A DNA stretch of 64,000 bases from Apiosordaria backusii (Eukaryota > Ascomycota > Sordariomycetes > Sordariales > Lasiosphaeriaceae), in the NCBI GenBank assembly GCA_030549205.1, contig JAUKTV010000011.1:124001-188000 (forward strand), written 5' to 3'. The notes under the pieces are model-generated. The model worked only from the letters and a program-made list of their open reading frames with translations. It was not told where the DNA came from and did no database searches. Every line of letters begins with the position of its first letter. The stretch's first letter is position 1. Positions 34,261 to 44,912 of the stretch are shown here, piece after piece. Both the position numbers and the translations under genes were made by a program.

Positions 34261-35929
34261 AGTACTTTACTTTTTATACTTATACCTTTAAGGTCTTTTA
34301 TACTTATTTTTAAAAGGCGATTATTTAATTTAGCAGTTACTATATTAAAAGACAAGTTAATAAAAAAGAAAATAGGAAGAAAGTTAACTATTAATAATAT
34401 AATTTAATAAATAGTTACCCAATATATTAATAATAAAAAAAGGAAATTAAAACCGGTATTTTTTAATAGTACTTAGAATATAATATATTATCAAAAGCTT
34501 AATATTACTAACTAGGCTATAATTATAAGAACTATATTAAAGACTTTAATATTACTTTTTACTATATAATACTTAAGTTAATAAAGTATTATACTATTTT
34601 ATTAATTGAAATAAATTCTTAAGCTTATACTATTATTAATAAAAAAGCTACTATATATAGCTTTTCTATTAAAATAATTATAAAGTATTTAAAGGTTAAA
34701 AAAAAGGCTTATTAATAGAGTAATATAGTAGTTAACTTAAAGACTAATAAATAGCTATATAAAGGAAGAAAGCCGAAAGCCTTTATTTAAAAAGCTATAC
34801 TAATGGCTTTATATATTAATAATGCTAATAATAATAATTCCAATAATATAAAATTAAATAAAGGTATAGTATAGAATTATAGCTTTAAATAATTCTCCAA
34901 TATACTTAGGTTTCCGGTATTACCGTTCGGTACAATACTATATAGTATGCTTGGTTTTAAACTTTTAACCTTACTATTAATAGTAAATAGATCAGCTTTA
35001 TCGATTACCGGCCATTATTAAGCCGATTTTCCCATTTCTTTATTATTATTACTACCGCTATTAGTTTAAAAAAGCTAAACTAAAGTAACGACTTTATTTA
35101 TTAAAACTTTAGCCTACTAAAATATCTTTATAAATCCTAATCTTTTTATAGTTTTAAAGAAAGTAATAAAGCTGTTAAATTATACTATTAAAGACCTCTA
35201 TAAAGCTAACGATATTTAGTTTATTTAAAATTGAATTCCGGCTTTTTATATTATTATATTAAAGTAAATAGTAAAGCGGTATTTAAAGAATAAAGCCTTA
35301 ATCTTTATATTAAATAATAATAAACTAAATAGATTAAATAACCTTTAAGAATTTAGATTATATAAGTTTTCCTATATAAAAAAGATAAATAAAGCTAATA
35401 TAATAATATTATAGGTTCTAAAGTTAATAAGGTATTAAATATAATACTTTTTAACCTACCTTTATTTCCTAAATTCAATAACTTACTTAATAAAAATAAC
35501 AATAGTACTAACTATAATATATAATATAATATATATAAAGGCCAGGCTTATAGGAAGGATAGTTTAAAAGTTGTAAATCCTAAAGATCTACAGTCTTAAG
35601 CCAGGCTTTATATTTCTAACGATAATAATATTAATCTATAGCTTTTTAACTTTTAAACTATAGCTTTTAATTATAATAAGGAAATAAAAAGAGGGTATAT
35701 AGAAAATGAATAAACTAATAAGTAAGGCAATAGAATATAAGATAAAGATAAAGATAATAAACTATAGTGGTATTATTTTATAGTCTTAATAAACTAATAT
35801 TTAGCTAGTTCTTTAATATATTGTATATAATAATTAACACTCTCCTTTTTATTATCCTTAAATAATACCTTTACTTTTTTATAATAACTAACTAACTTAT
35901 TTAGCCTATTTCCTACCGTTAAAGCTACT

Positions 35930-36420
35930 TATTTAAAAAAATCTTTAAAGCCTTTTAAATCTATCTTATCGCTATCTTTATAAATATAATGTCTCTTTAC
36001 ATAAGCCTTAAGGTTATTAAAGTACGTCTCGATAAGGTTAAAGTCTAGTAAATAAAATAGTAAATATTAAATTAATATTTAATAGGCTTTAATAAATACT
36101 TTAATTTATAGGTTATAATATTAAGATATATTATCTATTATTAAAATACTATTAGGCTTAAAAAAGCTATTTATTTTATTAAAAACTTTATATTCTAATT
36201 AGTAAAAAAAACCTTTAAGGTCTATATATCTTTAATAGACTAATATATTAAAAATACTGTTAACTATAATAGTAAGAAAAATATAGAACCTTTTTTTATA
36301 TATAAAGGTACTATTTATTTAAGAAGATACCTCTATTAATACTTAGCCGGTCTTTCTAATACTATCCCTTTTATCGGTCTTTAATTTATTATAGAAAATA
36401 AACATTTTAACTATAAATAG
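35930..36420 (-). pseudogene. Remnant of a Tc1/mariner-type DDE transposase
   Basis: Three pieces of one minus-strand frame are readable through stop codons. Around 36396-36330 is FYNKLKTDKRDSIRKTG, resembling the first catalytic block; its Asp position is AAT (36390-36388). Around 36159-36128 is PNSILIIDN, with the second Asp codon GAT at 36135-36133. Around 36050-35970 is LDFNLIETYFNNLKAYVKRH, with the Glu codon GAG at 36030-36028. The codons at 36390, 36135 and 36030 are in the same frame, with 34 codons between the second Asp and the Glu, the DD34E spacing of Tc1 elements. In-frame TAA and TAG codons fit RIP of CAA, CAG or TGG. The N-terminal DNA-binding part should lie at about 36420-36950 but is too degraded to read. 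It is non-functional. Confidence 0.75.
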
Positions 36421-37090
36421 TAATATTTTTTAAAGCCAATTTACTTTAAGTTCTTTATTTTTTTATAATAGTCTATATATTAGCTTCTTTTTTTTCTAAC
36501 CTTTACTATTAAAGTAACGGTTAATAGTAGACTTATAAATGTAAATCTTATAAAAGTCTATAAGGAATTCTTATATTTTATCGAAGAATAGGTTAAGCTT
36601 ATCCTATAATAATTTAAAAACCTTCTAATTATAAGTATTAGCACTATAATATATTATAGAAAGTATAGGACAGTAAGCTATATATAAATAAAAAAGGATA
36701 AGTATAATAAACCTCTATTACTTAAAGAACTAATATAACTGTATTATTTAAACTTTTATTAAAAAGAAAAGACATATTAAAAGTCCTAAATTTACTATAG
36801 TAGGTTCTAACTATATAGATAAATATCTCGAATTTCCTATAAATTTTATTAAACTTATAGTTATTTTAAAGTATTAAAAGCAGTATAGCCTTTTAATTAT
36901 AGTTAAGAAATTTACCTATAGTTCGAATAGTATAGTTAGCAGTATATGTACTACTAGTACTGTAGGAAAAAAGGGATGACAGTTCAATTAATAGTAAAAA
37001 ACGGTATTTAGAAGCCTTTTTAATGCTAAAAGGCCTTAAAAACGTAGCTTTCCGGCCAGTTGGTTAGAAGAATTGATGGATTTAATGGAT

Positions 37091-37173
37091 TTAATAGCCC
37101 TGGCGGTGTGGGTGGTTGGGACCCAAAAAAACCAAATTGGATTTTTGGAACTCCCGTTTGCAACGCACAGCGG
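37091..37173 (-). repeat. Right terminal inverted repeat
   Basis: Reverse complement of the left terminal repeat with 76 of 83 positions identical and no gaps. It is the better-preserved copy, with GGGTCCCAACCACCC where the left end reads AGGTCTTAACTACCT. Confidence 0.92.
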
Positions 37174-38873
37174 TTGCGGTTGAGAACACTTGCAGTGGCC
37201 GAGAAGGATTGCCTGGCTGGCTGGGCATGTGTCTGCTTGAGAGATGGTGGGAAGCGCGTCTGCAACGCGTGGATATTTGCATACAGTTTATTATCAAGCG
37301 GTATTTTCTATTTGATGGAGAGAAGCTGTGCGGATTTCGGCCAGTCGAGAACAATCCGTCTTGTGCTCATCGAAAAGGGTTGAGTGTTGCAGTTTCGCAG
37401 TTTCGCCTGTTTAGGTGGTCAAGTACGGCGCTGGCGATAACGCCTGTGGTGAGATGGTGGGGGTGAGAATTCAGCAGGGCAGTGTGAAATCAGACTCTCC
37501 TCAATGCGGCCGCGTGGTCATGTTGGATTCAATGGTTTGCTTCAGATGGGTGTCCGATTTTCAGCTTGCCCGTCTCCCCGCAGGTTCACTACAATACCAA
37601 GACTTGTCTTATCGCATTTTCATTTCAGTGCAAGTGTTCCTTGCATCTGATGATGGCCCAAAAAGAAGACTGAAGAGAAGCTTTGGAGCTCATGGCTACG
37701 GAGTACCCGCTTGAATCCCATTTTAGGACGCTTCGCCCGACCGAGGCACCGTTTACCTTGAGGTATCTTGGCCGCCGCCCAACCCTAGCGCAAAGATAGG
37801 CGTTCCCCGCTTTCAACTTCTGGCTTACCACACATCAGGAATGAGGCCAGACAGGATCAGGCTGTTCATCCGTTTCATTATGGGTCATGCCATCCAATGA
37901 CGGCTGGCGCGTTACTTGATAGAAAAACTTAATTGTATTCTTAAGTACCTTAGCTGCTGGATCGGATGACCGAGTGGGGATGGACGCGGTGATCGCAAAG
38001 TCTCAGATGCTGGTGGCTGACGAAATAAAAGAGGACAGAAACTACTGTTACTGTGTGGAAAAAAACTGTAGCGGGTGGAGACGACCGGCTTTTACACGGT
38101 GGATATCGCCGCCGTCATGACTTTTACCACTTCGGAAACCTCCTTTTCTCGCGCAACACCACAGGATACACGGAAACCAGCCACTTGGGGGCTGATACTC
38201 GGGAAATCCCCAGGCGCTGGGCAATGGGAGTGGGGGAACAACTACTGGAAGGATACGGTACCACCCATACCTGCGGGCGGAAGCTGCATGTTCGCATGGC
38301 ATTGGCGCCGCCGTCAGCAGTTCTGCATCTCATCCCCACTCCGCCAAGCCCCTCGAGACATCATGTTCCATGTTTTCCCTAGCAAGCTCGCCCCGGTGAA
38401 GGTGGCGGGACCTTGACCATGATGCGGAGCGAGAGATGGATGGATGGACAACCCTCCAGTTGCCCTAGCTTCCCCAGAGATAAGGGATTTTTTTTCTTGG
38501 GAAATATTTAGCGTTCGCCTGCATTCAGGGTCCCCGTCCCCAAAAAAATAATAAAAAGATGCATCGCCACTCCAATTCCCTCGATGCCACCTCATGCCTC
38601 CTCGAGCTCTTCTTTTGCGCCAGAAGCAGCACGAGAGCTTCGGCCTTGTTGGTGAACCGAGTTCAACCTTGACGTCGGCAGCCACAGCTCTCCGTCTGGC
38701 TGACCACTTGAGAAAAGCTTGTTTCTCTTTCCCTCCTCTTACTCATCAAGCCAAAAACTCCACCACACAGAATAGGATTTTTGAAGCTTCCTCCACACCA
38801 TCGAGTCGAGTTCCTCGTCCCTGGCCGACTCTCCCAACACCAAGCCCGGCATACGCAGAAAGAAAGGGACATT
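37174..38873. other. Intergenic region upstream of the purine permease
   Basis: No gene is supported. Composition returns to normal directly outside the right inverted repeat. The last 300 bases before 38874 are pyrimidine- and AC-rich and are probably the permease leader. Confidence 0.5.
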
Positions 38874-40789
38874 ATGGGTTGGAAGGATAATATCAACCGG
38901 CGGGTCGCCACCAGCCCAGTTGGCTACTGGTTTCAATTGGATGGATCTGGACATGTGAGCCATCTTCGATGAGAGGAAAGAGCGAAGCCCGGATTCTGAC
39001 AAGCAAATGTCAAAAAACAGCCCAAGGAAAGAAAGGGGTCGCAGTTCCTCACCGAGTTCCGCGCTGGCCTGGCCACCTTCTTCGCAATGGCCTACATTAT
39101 CGCTGTCAACGCCAACATCGTTGCCGACAGCGGCGGTACTTGCGTCTGCTCCAACGATCCTCTCGGAGATGATCCTTTCTGCAAGATCTCCAACACTACT
39201 TCGTCTCTGTTCAACCTCGAGTACCAGCTCTGCAAGTCCGAGATCAAGAAGGACTTGATCACTGCTACTGCTGCTACCTCTGCTTTGGGAACTTTCTTCA
39301 TGGGCCTTCTTGCAAATCTGTATGTGTTTTCACTCGTCAAGGGGTAATGAACGGCACGGGATGGGAAAGACTAACCAATTCTTTGCGTAACAGACCAGTT
39401 GGAATTGCTCCTGGTATGGGTCTGAACGCGTACTTCGCCTACACCGTCGTTGGTTTCAACGGTTCCGCCAATGTCCCCTTCCAGACTGCTCTCACGGCCA
39501 TCTTCATCGAGGGTTTCATCTTCTTCGCCCTCGCTCTCCTCGGCATGCGACAATGGCTTGCTCGCGCCATCCCGCGCTGCATCAAGCTCGCCACCTCCGT
39601 CGGTATCGGTCTTTTCTTGACCATCATCGGTCTGACCTACGCCCAAGGTATCGGTCTCGTCCTGCCCGGACAGGCCACGCCCATCCAGCTGGCCGGCTGT
39701 CTCGAGGCCGACATTGCGGACGGCAAATGCCCCGACAGCGTCAAGATGCGCAGCCCGATGATGTGGGTCGGCATCTTCTGCGGTGGTGTCTTCACCGCCA
39801 TGCTCATGCTCTACCGCGTCAAGGGCGCCATCATTGCGGGCATCATCCTCGTGTCCATCATCTCTTGGCCTCGTGGTACTCCCGTCACGTATTTCCCATA
39901 CACGGATCTCGGAACCAGCAACTTTGACTTCTTCAAAAAGGTCGTTGACTTCCACCCCATTTCCAACGTGCTGAACGTGCTGGAATTCAACCTCTCCGGC
40001 GCGGACGGTGGTGCGTTCGGTCTGGCTCTCGTCACATTCTTGTATGTTGATATTTTGGACACGACGGGTACTTTGTACTCCATGGCTCGGTACGCCAACC
40101 TTGTCGACCCCGTCACGCAGGACTTTGAGGGCTCCACCATTGCTTACATGGTTGACTCCATCACCATTGTCATCGGTGCTGTGTTGGGTACTCCCCCGGT
40201 TACCGCTTTTGTCGAGTCTGGTGCTGGTATCGGAGAAGGTGGCAAGACTGGCATCACGGCAATGTGGACAGGCCTCTGCTTCTTCATTTCTATCTTCTTT
40301 GCGCCTATTTTCGCCTCCATCCCTCCTTGGGCCACCGGCTGCGTGCTTGTCCTTGTCGGATCCATGATGGTGCAGGCCGTGGTGGATATCAACTGGAAGT
40401 ATATTGGTGATGCTGTCCCGGCGTTCGTCTGCATCGCCATCATGCCGTTTACTTACTCTATTGCGGATGGTTTGATCGCGGGTATCTGCTTGTATATCCT
40501 GATCAACTCGCTCGTTTGGATCATTGCCAAGGTTTCCGGCGGCAGAATTGTGCCTCCCAACTTTGAGGAGAAGGAGCCGTGGAGCTGGAGCCAGACGGGC
40601 GGTGTTGTCCCTCCTTGGATGAAGAGGTTGGCGAGTGGGAAGAAGGATTTCTGGAGAAAGGAGCATGGGGTTCCTAGCAGCCCAGCCTCGACGACGGAGG
40701 GGGTGACGGAGAAAACTGAGGGGAAGGATGCGGGGAGTGATAAGGAAGTTAATGTTGTCGGTGAGAGCAAGCCTGAGAAGGTTGCATAA
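38874..40789 (+). CDS. AzgA-family purine (adenine/guanine/hypoxanthine) permease
   Basis: Exons 38874-38954, 39021-39319 and 39394-40789 give 591 residues. Donors are GTGAGC and GTATGT; branch sites are TCTGAC and CTAAC; both acceptors are ACAG. The N-terminus (INRRVATSPVGYWFQLDGSG) and first helix (TFFAMAYIIAVNANIVAD) are typical of the family. The signature PVGIAPGMGLNAYF lies at about 128-141 and the substrate-pathway motif GTPPVTAFVESGAGI at about 392-406. Some twelve to fourteen hydrophobic segments span the protein, and the C-terminal tail is hydrophilic (WSWSQTGG, then lysine- and glutamate-rich). AzgA carriers are plasma-membrane proton symporters that take up purine bases. They are often induced in germination and repressed by preferred nitrogen sources; regulation is not visible here. 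Length is normal, and all parts are present. Confidence 0.94.
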
Positions 40790-40983
40790 ATGATAGGGTA
40801 TGTGAGGGTTGGAACGAAAAGAGGGGAGGGCGTTGGGTTTTTGTTTTTGTCTTGAGTTATGAAGGTTTTTGGAATATGGCGGTATATACTTTTATGTAAT
40901 GGATCGATGGATGGGATGTGAATATGAGGAAGGGTTGAGCTTGATACCCCTGATGCAATGAAAATAGTTGAATGATGAATTGA

Positions 40984-42221
40984 CCATGCTACGACACCTT
41001 CACTTCCGAATCTTGCGGCTCGCAATGTGAGGCTGTGTCTCTTGCATCCAACGAGAACATCAAGGTCAGGGTCTTGTGTGCCCCCACCAATATCCGAATG
41101 CTGAAGGTGAGTCCTGCCCACTCCCATGTTCCCCATCTCGTACTCCCACTCTCTCCCAGACCTCCAACTAACATGACAAGGCTATATATCAAGAATACCC
41201 CAACGTAACAGTGGAAGAGCTCCGCTTCGATGAATACAGCCTGAATACTCGGCGTATGCTTGACCTGATGGCCGTCTCTGACGGCAACCTCCCTCTCTAC
41301 CTCCACGTAGTCCAACGCATCCTCCGCGACCTCCGCCTCGCTCAGCAGCACAATGGTTCAAGTTTCGACTACGGCGCTTTCAAGCAGAAACTGTCAGAGG
41401 AAAATCTAGCCCCCCAACAGCTAGCCCCCCTAAAGCAGCGCTTGGAAACCCTCGAGTCGTTCATGGTAGAGTCCCAAGCCAAAAAAGGACCTAGACTGGG
41501 CGGCAAGAAGAAGAAGAAGAGCAAAGTGCCTGCCAGCACAGCTCCGGGAACGGACTGGACCCCCCGCAATGGCACTCTTACCGTTGTCGATCTTTCTTGT
41601 CCGTGCGTCACGCCCGAGATGGCGTGTTCACTGTTCAACATTTGCTTGTCGTTGTTCTTGGAGGAGGGGGGCAATGTAGGGAAGGTGGTGGCGCTGGATG
41701 AGGCGCACAAGTACATGACTGACAGTCCTGAGTGTAAGACTCTGACGGAGTCGTTGCTGGCTACGATTAGATTGCAGCGGCATATGGGGGTGAGGGTGAT
41801 TATCTCGACTCAGGAGCCGACTATCTCGCCCAAGTTGCTGGATTTGTGCAGTGTCACTATTGTTCACCGGTTTACCTCGCCAGATTGGCTGAGGGCGTTG
41901 AGCAAGCACTTGGCGGGCGTGAGTTCTGTTTCGTTGCTGTTGGACAAGGCGAAAAGGAGCACATTGGTCGGAGAAGATGACGAGGAAGAAGAAGTAGAGG
42001 TCGGGGCGCTAAAGCTGGGAGGGGAAGGAGATCCCAAACTGGAGCTGTTTTCGGAGATAGTGGGGCTGAGAGTAGGAGAGGCATTGATATTTGCGCCGAG
42101 CGCCATTATGGGGGTTGATGAAACCAGAAGGGAGGTGAAGAGGTTGGGGCATGGGGTGATGAAGATTCGGGTGAGGAAGAGAGTCACGGATGATGGGGGG
42201 ATGAGTTTTGTGGCTGATTAG
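40984..42221 (+). pseudogene. 5'-truncated P-loop ATPase gene (Walker B half only)
   Basis: Open segments 40984-41106 and 41181-42221 join through a GTGAGT donor, a CTAAC branch and a ACAAG acceptor (SNENIKVRVLCAPTNIRMLK, then AIYQEYPNVTVEELRFDEY). About 387 residues remain. The Walker B-like block VGKVVALDEAHKYM and a following sensor-like strand (VRVIISTQEPTISPKLLDLC) look like the second half of a HerA/FtsK-type P-loop ATPase of a fungal family. No Walker A (GxxGxGK[ST]) is present, and the frame closes at a TGA at 40981, only 194 bases after the permease stop codon. There is no ATG before the splice apart from 41098, which would leave a three-codon first exon. The absent N-terminal half suggests a truncated copy or relic, but a shorter expressed protein from 41098 is possible. 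A lysine cluster (GGKKKKKSK) and an acidic run (DDEEEEVEV) are also present. Confidence 0.62.
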
Positions 42222-43161
42222 AAGAGGAATTATGTGGCGCTTAATGTGTCTTTCTTCTTTTCTCCTTTTATCTTCTTTGCTGTCTTATTGCCACGATGGG
42301 GTCAAAGATTTCGGGGTGGTGAGAGAGGGGATTGCGTGTTTATTTAGCTGGAGGATTATCTTGTTGCTGTGTTTCACGGAATACAAAAAGCACAAAAAGC
42401 CCTCTAGTCGGCGCCTCAACTGTGTATCTTTAGATCCTTCAAGACTGATTCGGCCTATCTGTAAAGGTCAAAATGTGTATAATAATTCAAGACACCGTAG
42501 TCTCACAACCTCACGTGGAAGCCTCTTTCTGCTCATCACCGACCCTTGCCACTAAAGTCCAGACATTGTCCTGTTCACTGTCACCGCTGACCCCTTGCCG
42601 CCATTCTTCCTTCCCACCATAGATAGTTTCTTCCCCGGCGGGCCTCACTCCTTCCCCAATGGAAGTTTCCCACAGATGCTCTTTCCCATTACTGCTACCT
42701 CACACCATCGCTCCTTCCCTGCATATTCCCTCTTGCCATTGCTTTTTACTCCTTTAACACATTAACACATTAGCACATTACCCCTTTATCACATTGACAC
42801 GTTCCCCCTTTTCACCTTTAACACATTAACACATTATCACATCAACACACATGAACTCTTCGCCCCTTTTTTCTATTGCTCTGGGAGCTTTCAGTTTTTT
42901 TCTACCACGGTCAGGATGTGCCTGTGTACTGCCAGTTTAGATACCTGACTATCGGAGAAGGGTTCGTAGGTACAAGTCACGGCAGTGGATCAACAGCGCA
43001 GTGAGCGTGATGGCTCAGGAGAGTTGTGGAACAAAACTTATTCACTACTGGCTTGCTTTTCTCCATGGGACCAGATACAGATTCTGGATAAGGAGGACGA
43101 GGTCACTTCGGAACTCGATCTGCTTCAGCTCTCTGCACATCCCACTCCTTCCCAAGATTGC
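42222..43161. other. Intergenic region with a minisatellite
   Basis: Apart from the CACATTA-type array at 42748-42845, which is listed separately, nothing is seen. The flanking CTTCC/CACC-rich sequence (42590-42745) also resembles sequence near the first copy at about 8640-8820. Confidence 0.5.
42748..42845. repeat. Minisatellite of CACATTA units, copy 2 of a dispersed pair
   Basis: Reads CCTTTAACACATTA followed by AACACATTA, GCACATTA and later a second CCTTTAACACATTAACAC block. It is the reverse complement, with few changes, of the array at 8528-8615, and both show two CTTTAACACATTA blocks separated by a T/C-rich spacer. Confidence 0.75.
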
Positions 43162-43598
43162 CTAGGCATCCCGGCTTCTCTTTTGCCTTTTCTCATGCTT
43201 TCCTTTATTATGATGGCCCCCCATAATCATCAACTCGAGGCGGTCAGCAATCACTCTACACACTTGCTCGGCTCGAGCCATACGCTCGGCTCTCTTTGCC
43301 TTCAGGAGGGCTAGAAACCGAGCGGTTTTTCTGACTGTTTTCCCTTTTGTTTCATGCTGGGAGAATTAGCATCCCCATCCAGCAAACGTAGGTTGAGGAC
43401 TGAGCTTACAGGATAGCTTTCTTTCTTGAGCTCTTCTTCGGCCTGTTCTAGCAGCTGATCGATGACACTGCTCAAAACTTCTTCCCAGTTCTCTTCCCAG
43501 CTTTCTCGGTTTCTAAATGGTTGTGGAAGCCCATCTGGGGTCGGTAGGATATCTGATGATTGGCCACTAGCTGGTTGCTTGTTCTTCGTCCTGGCCAT
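43162..43598 (-). CDS. Small basic helical protein, two exons (hypothetical)
   Basis: I do not recognise this family. Minus-strand exons 43598-43410 and 43356-43162 join in phase 0 through a 53-base intron (GTAAGC donor, GCTAAT branch, TCCCAG acceptor) to give 127 residues. Exon 1 ends in a charged helix (WEENWEEVLSSVIDQLLEQA, then EEELKKES). Exon 2 continues HETKGKTVRKTARFLALLKA, then AERMARAEQVCRVIADRLEL, and ends in a Lys/Arg-rich tail (KHEKRQKRSRDA). Both exons are full multiples of three, which supports the model. The product is likely a helical bundle or coiled coil with a basic, possibly nuclear, tail. The general plan resembles the neighbouring gene 44125-44912. Confidence 0.6.
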
Positions 43599-44124
43599 TA
43601 GAATCTGTATGTCCTGTGGTTATGTCTTTGCTAACTTGAAGTGTCGAGATTGAGTTGCTTATTGATGTATTTGTAGGTGGGTAAAGCATGAGGTTTGCGA
43701 AAAGTGTCCTTGCTGTGGTAGTCCTGGACAAGAGAGACAAAAGAAGATTAAAGAGTTGAGAGGGACCGGGATGCTTTTAACGCTGTTGAGCTGATTGGAT
43801 ACCTTATGATTCCTTGGTGGTCATAGCTTGCCACCTTTGGTCAGAGATGACTGTGTGGAGGAGTATTGGGGGTTGATATCACACAAAATTAGCAACATCA
43901 TACATTACTTGAACGAGGAAGTCACAGACAAACAAGGTGAGGCGCTAGATGCTATTGCAAACCTTTACTTTTCGTTCTCCCTCAAGACTATTACCGCCCA
44001 GGAAATCTTTTTGTTTCCTCCCCATCACCCTCGCCCCACTCCTCATGAGTCTCTTCTACGTTGCTGTCTTCACCCTCCACCCCGACCATATCTACACCTC
44101 CTCTCACGCGTGTGTTCCCACCTG
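43599..44124. other. Spacer between two small minus-strand genes
   Basis: No supported gene. Plus-strand frames at 43828-44249 are Pro/His/Ser-rich and opposite to the small gene, so they look like shadows. Confidence 0.45.
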
Positions 44125-44912
44125 TCATCCCATCTCATCATCACACCCTTCCCCCCCTTTCCACGCTAACCCCCCCCCATACGTCTCAATCAACTCAATC
44201 TCCAACCCCAATTTTAGAATCCTCATCGTCTGACCAGACAAGACAGTAATCTGCCCATCAATCACTCTCTTCGCCTCTTCATACCTCTCCCTCTCCCTCT
44301 GCCCACACACCCGCCTCAATCTCTCCACTTTTCCCTCCCACTCGTCCCCTTCTTGGCTTCCCTCTTCCACCGCATACCTACTATAACCGCTACCTTTCAT
44401 AATCACATCCAGCTCACCATCAACCACACCCCTCGCCCTCACTGCAGTCTCCTTGCATCTCTCTCGAGCCTCTCACAGGTATTTCACCAGGCGGACATTT
44501 CTCTCGCGCCGGTAAGAGTCATCGTTGATGTAAGCTCTAGCCAAAAAAAAAAAAGAAAACTTACCAGCAAACCATCGGTCTCTCTTTGAACATGAACCAT
44601 CGACAACAAAACATAATTTCTCTCACGACTAAACCCATCGCAATAAACGGAAAGAAAAGAAAAACACACAAAAATCCACCACCATGTCCCCAAATTTCCC
44701 CTAAAAGATAAAGGGGACAGAAACTCACTCGCCTTCAGCCACCACCCTTCCTTCTCCAGTTCCTTCGTGACCTTCTCCCGCAATCTTGATATCAAGTGCC
44801 GAGGGTCTTCTAAGGCTCCGTATGTGCCGAATACCTTGTCCCAATCAAATCGTGTGGAGGCAACAGATGTTTGCTCGTTGTGGGAGGCGGCGCCGCGGGT
44901 ATTAGTTGTCAT
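44125..44912 (-). CDS. Small helical protein, possible relative of its neighbour (hypothetical)
   Basis: Minus-strand exons 44912-44729 and 44471-44125 join in phase 1 (GTGAGT donor; CTGTGAG acceptor) to give 176 residues. The intron is 257 bases, and its acceptor is less certain than the donor. The join gives KEGWWLKAKARERCKETAVR without a break. Exon 1 carries FDWDKVFGTYGALEDPRHLI and a charged helix (SRLREKVTKELEKEG). Exon 2 carries EWEGKVERLRRVCGQRERER, then YEEAKRVIDGQITVL. The order, a Trp-containing start of a charged helix, then an intron, then a second Arg-rich helix ending in RVID or RVIAD, matches the gene at 43162-43598. Common descent is possible but unproven. The start ATG (ACATGAC) is good. 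The function is unknown. Confidence 0.45.

Larger units (their letters stand above)
32775..37173. mobile_element. RIP-degraded DNA transposon with 83-bp terminal inverted repeats
   Basis: The two ends, 32775-32857 and 37091-37173, are inverted copies differing at 7 of 83 positions; every difference is C/T or G/A. The roughly 4.2 kb between them is extremely AT-rich, full of TA steps and stop codons in every frame, while both flanks have normal composition. Transition-only change, AT enrichment and restriction to a repeated element are the hallmarks of RIP, which mutates duplicated DNA in the sexual cycle of ascomycetes. Transposase remnants are readable near the right end on the minus strand. 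I could not find a target-site duplication directly outside the repeats, so the exact ends could be a few bases off. At 4.4 kb it is longer than a minimal Tc1/mariner element. Confidence 0.88.

Noticed and set aside
32775..37173. Centromere-like or mitochondrial AT-rich DNA
   Set aside because: The block ends sharply at matching inverted repeats and contains transposase remnants with transition-only damage, which fits a RIP-mutated transposon better.
39371..40666. 431-codon minus-strand open frame opposite the purine permease
   Set aside because: It is very rich in Asp, His, Arg and Gly without any domain, and lies wholly opposite a clear AzgA coding exon, so it is an antisense shadow.
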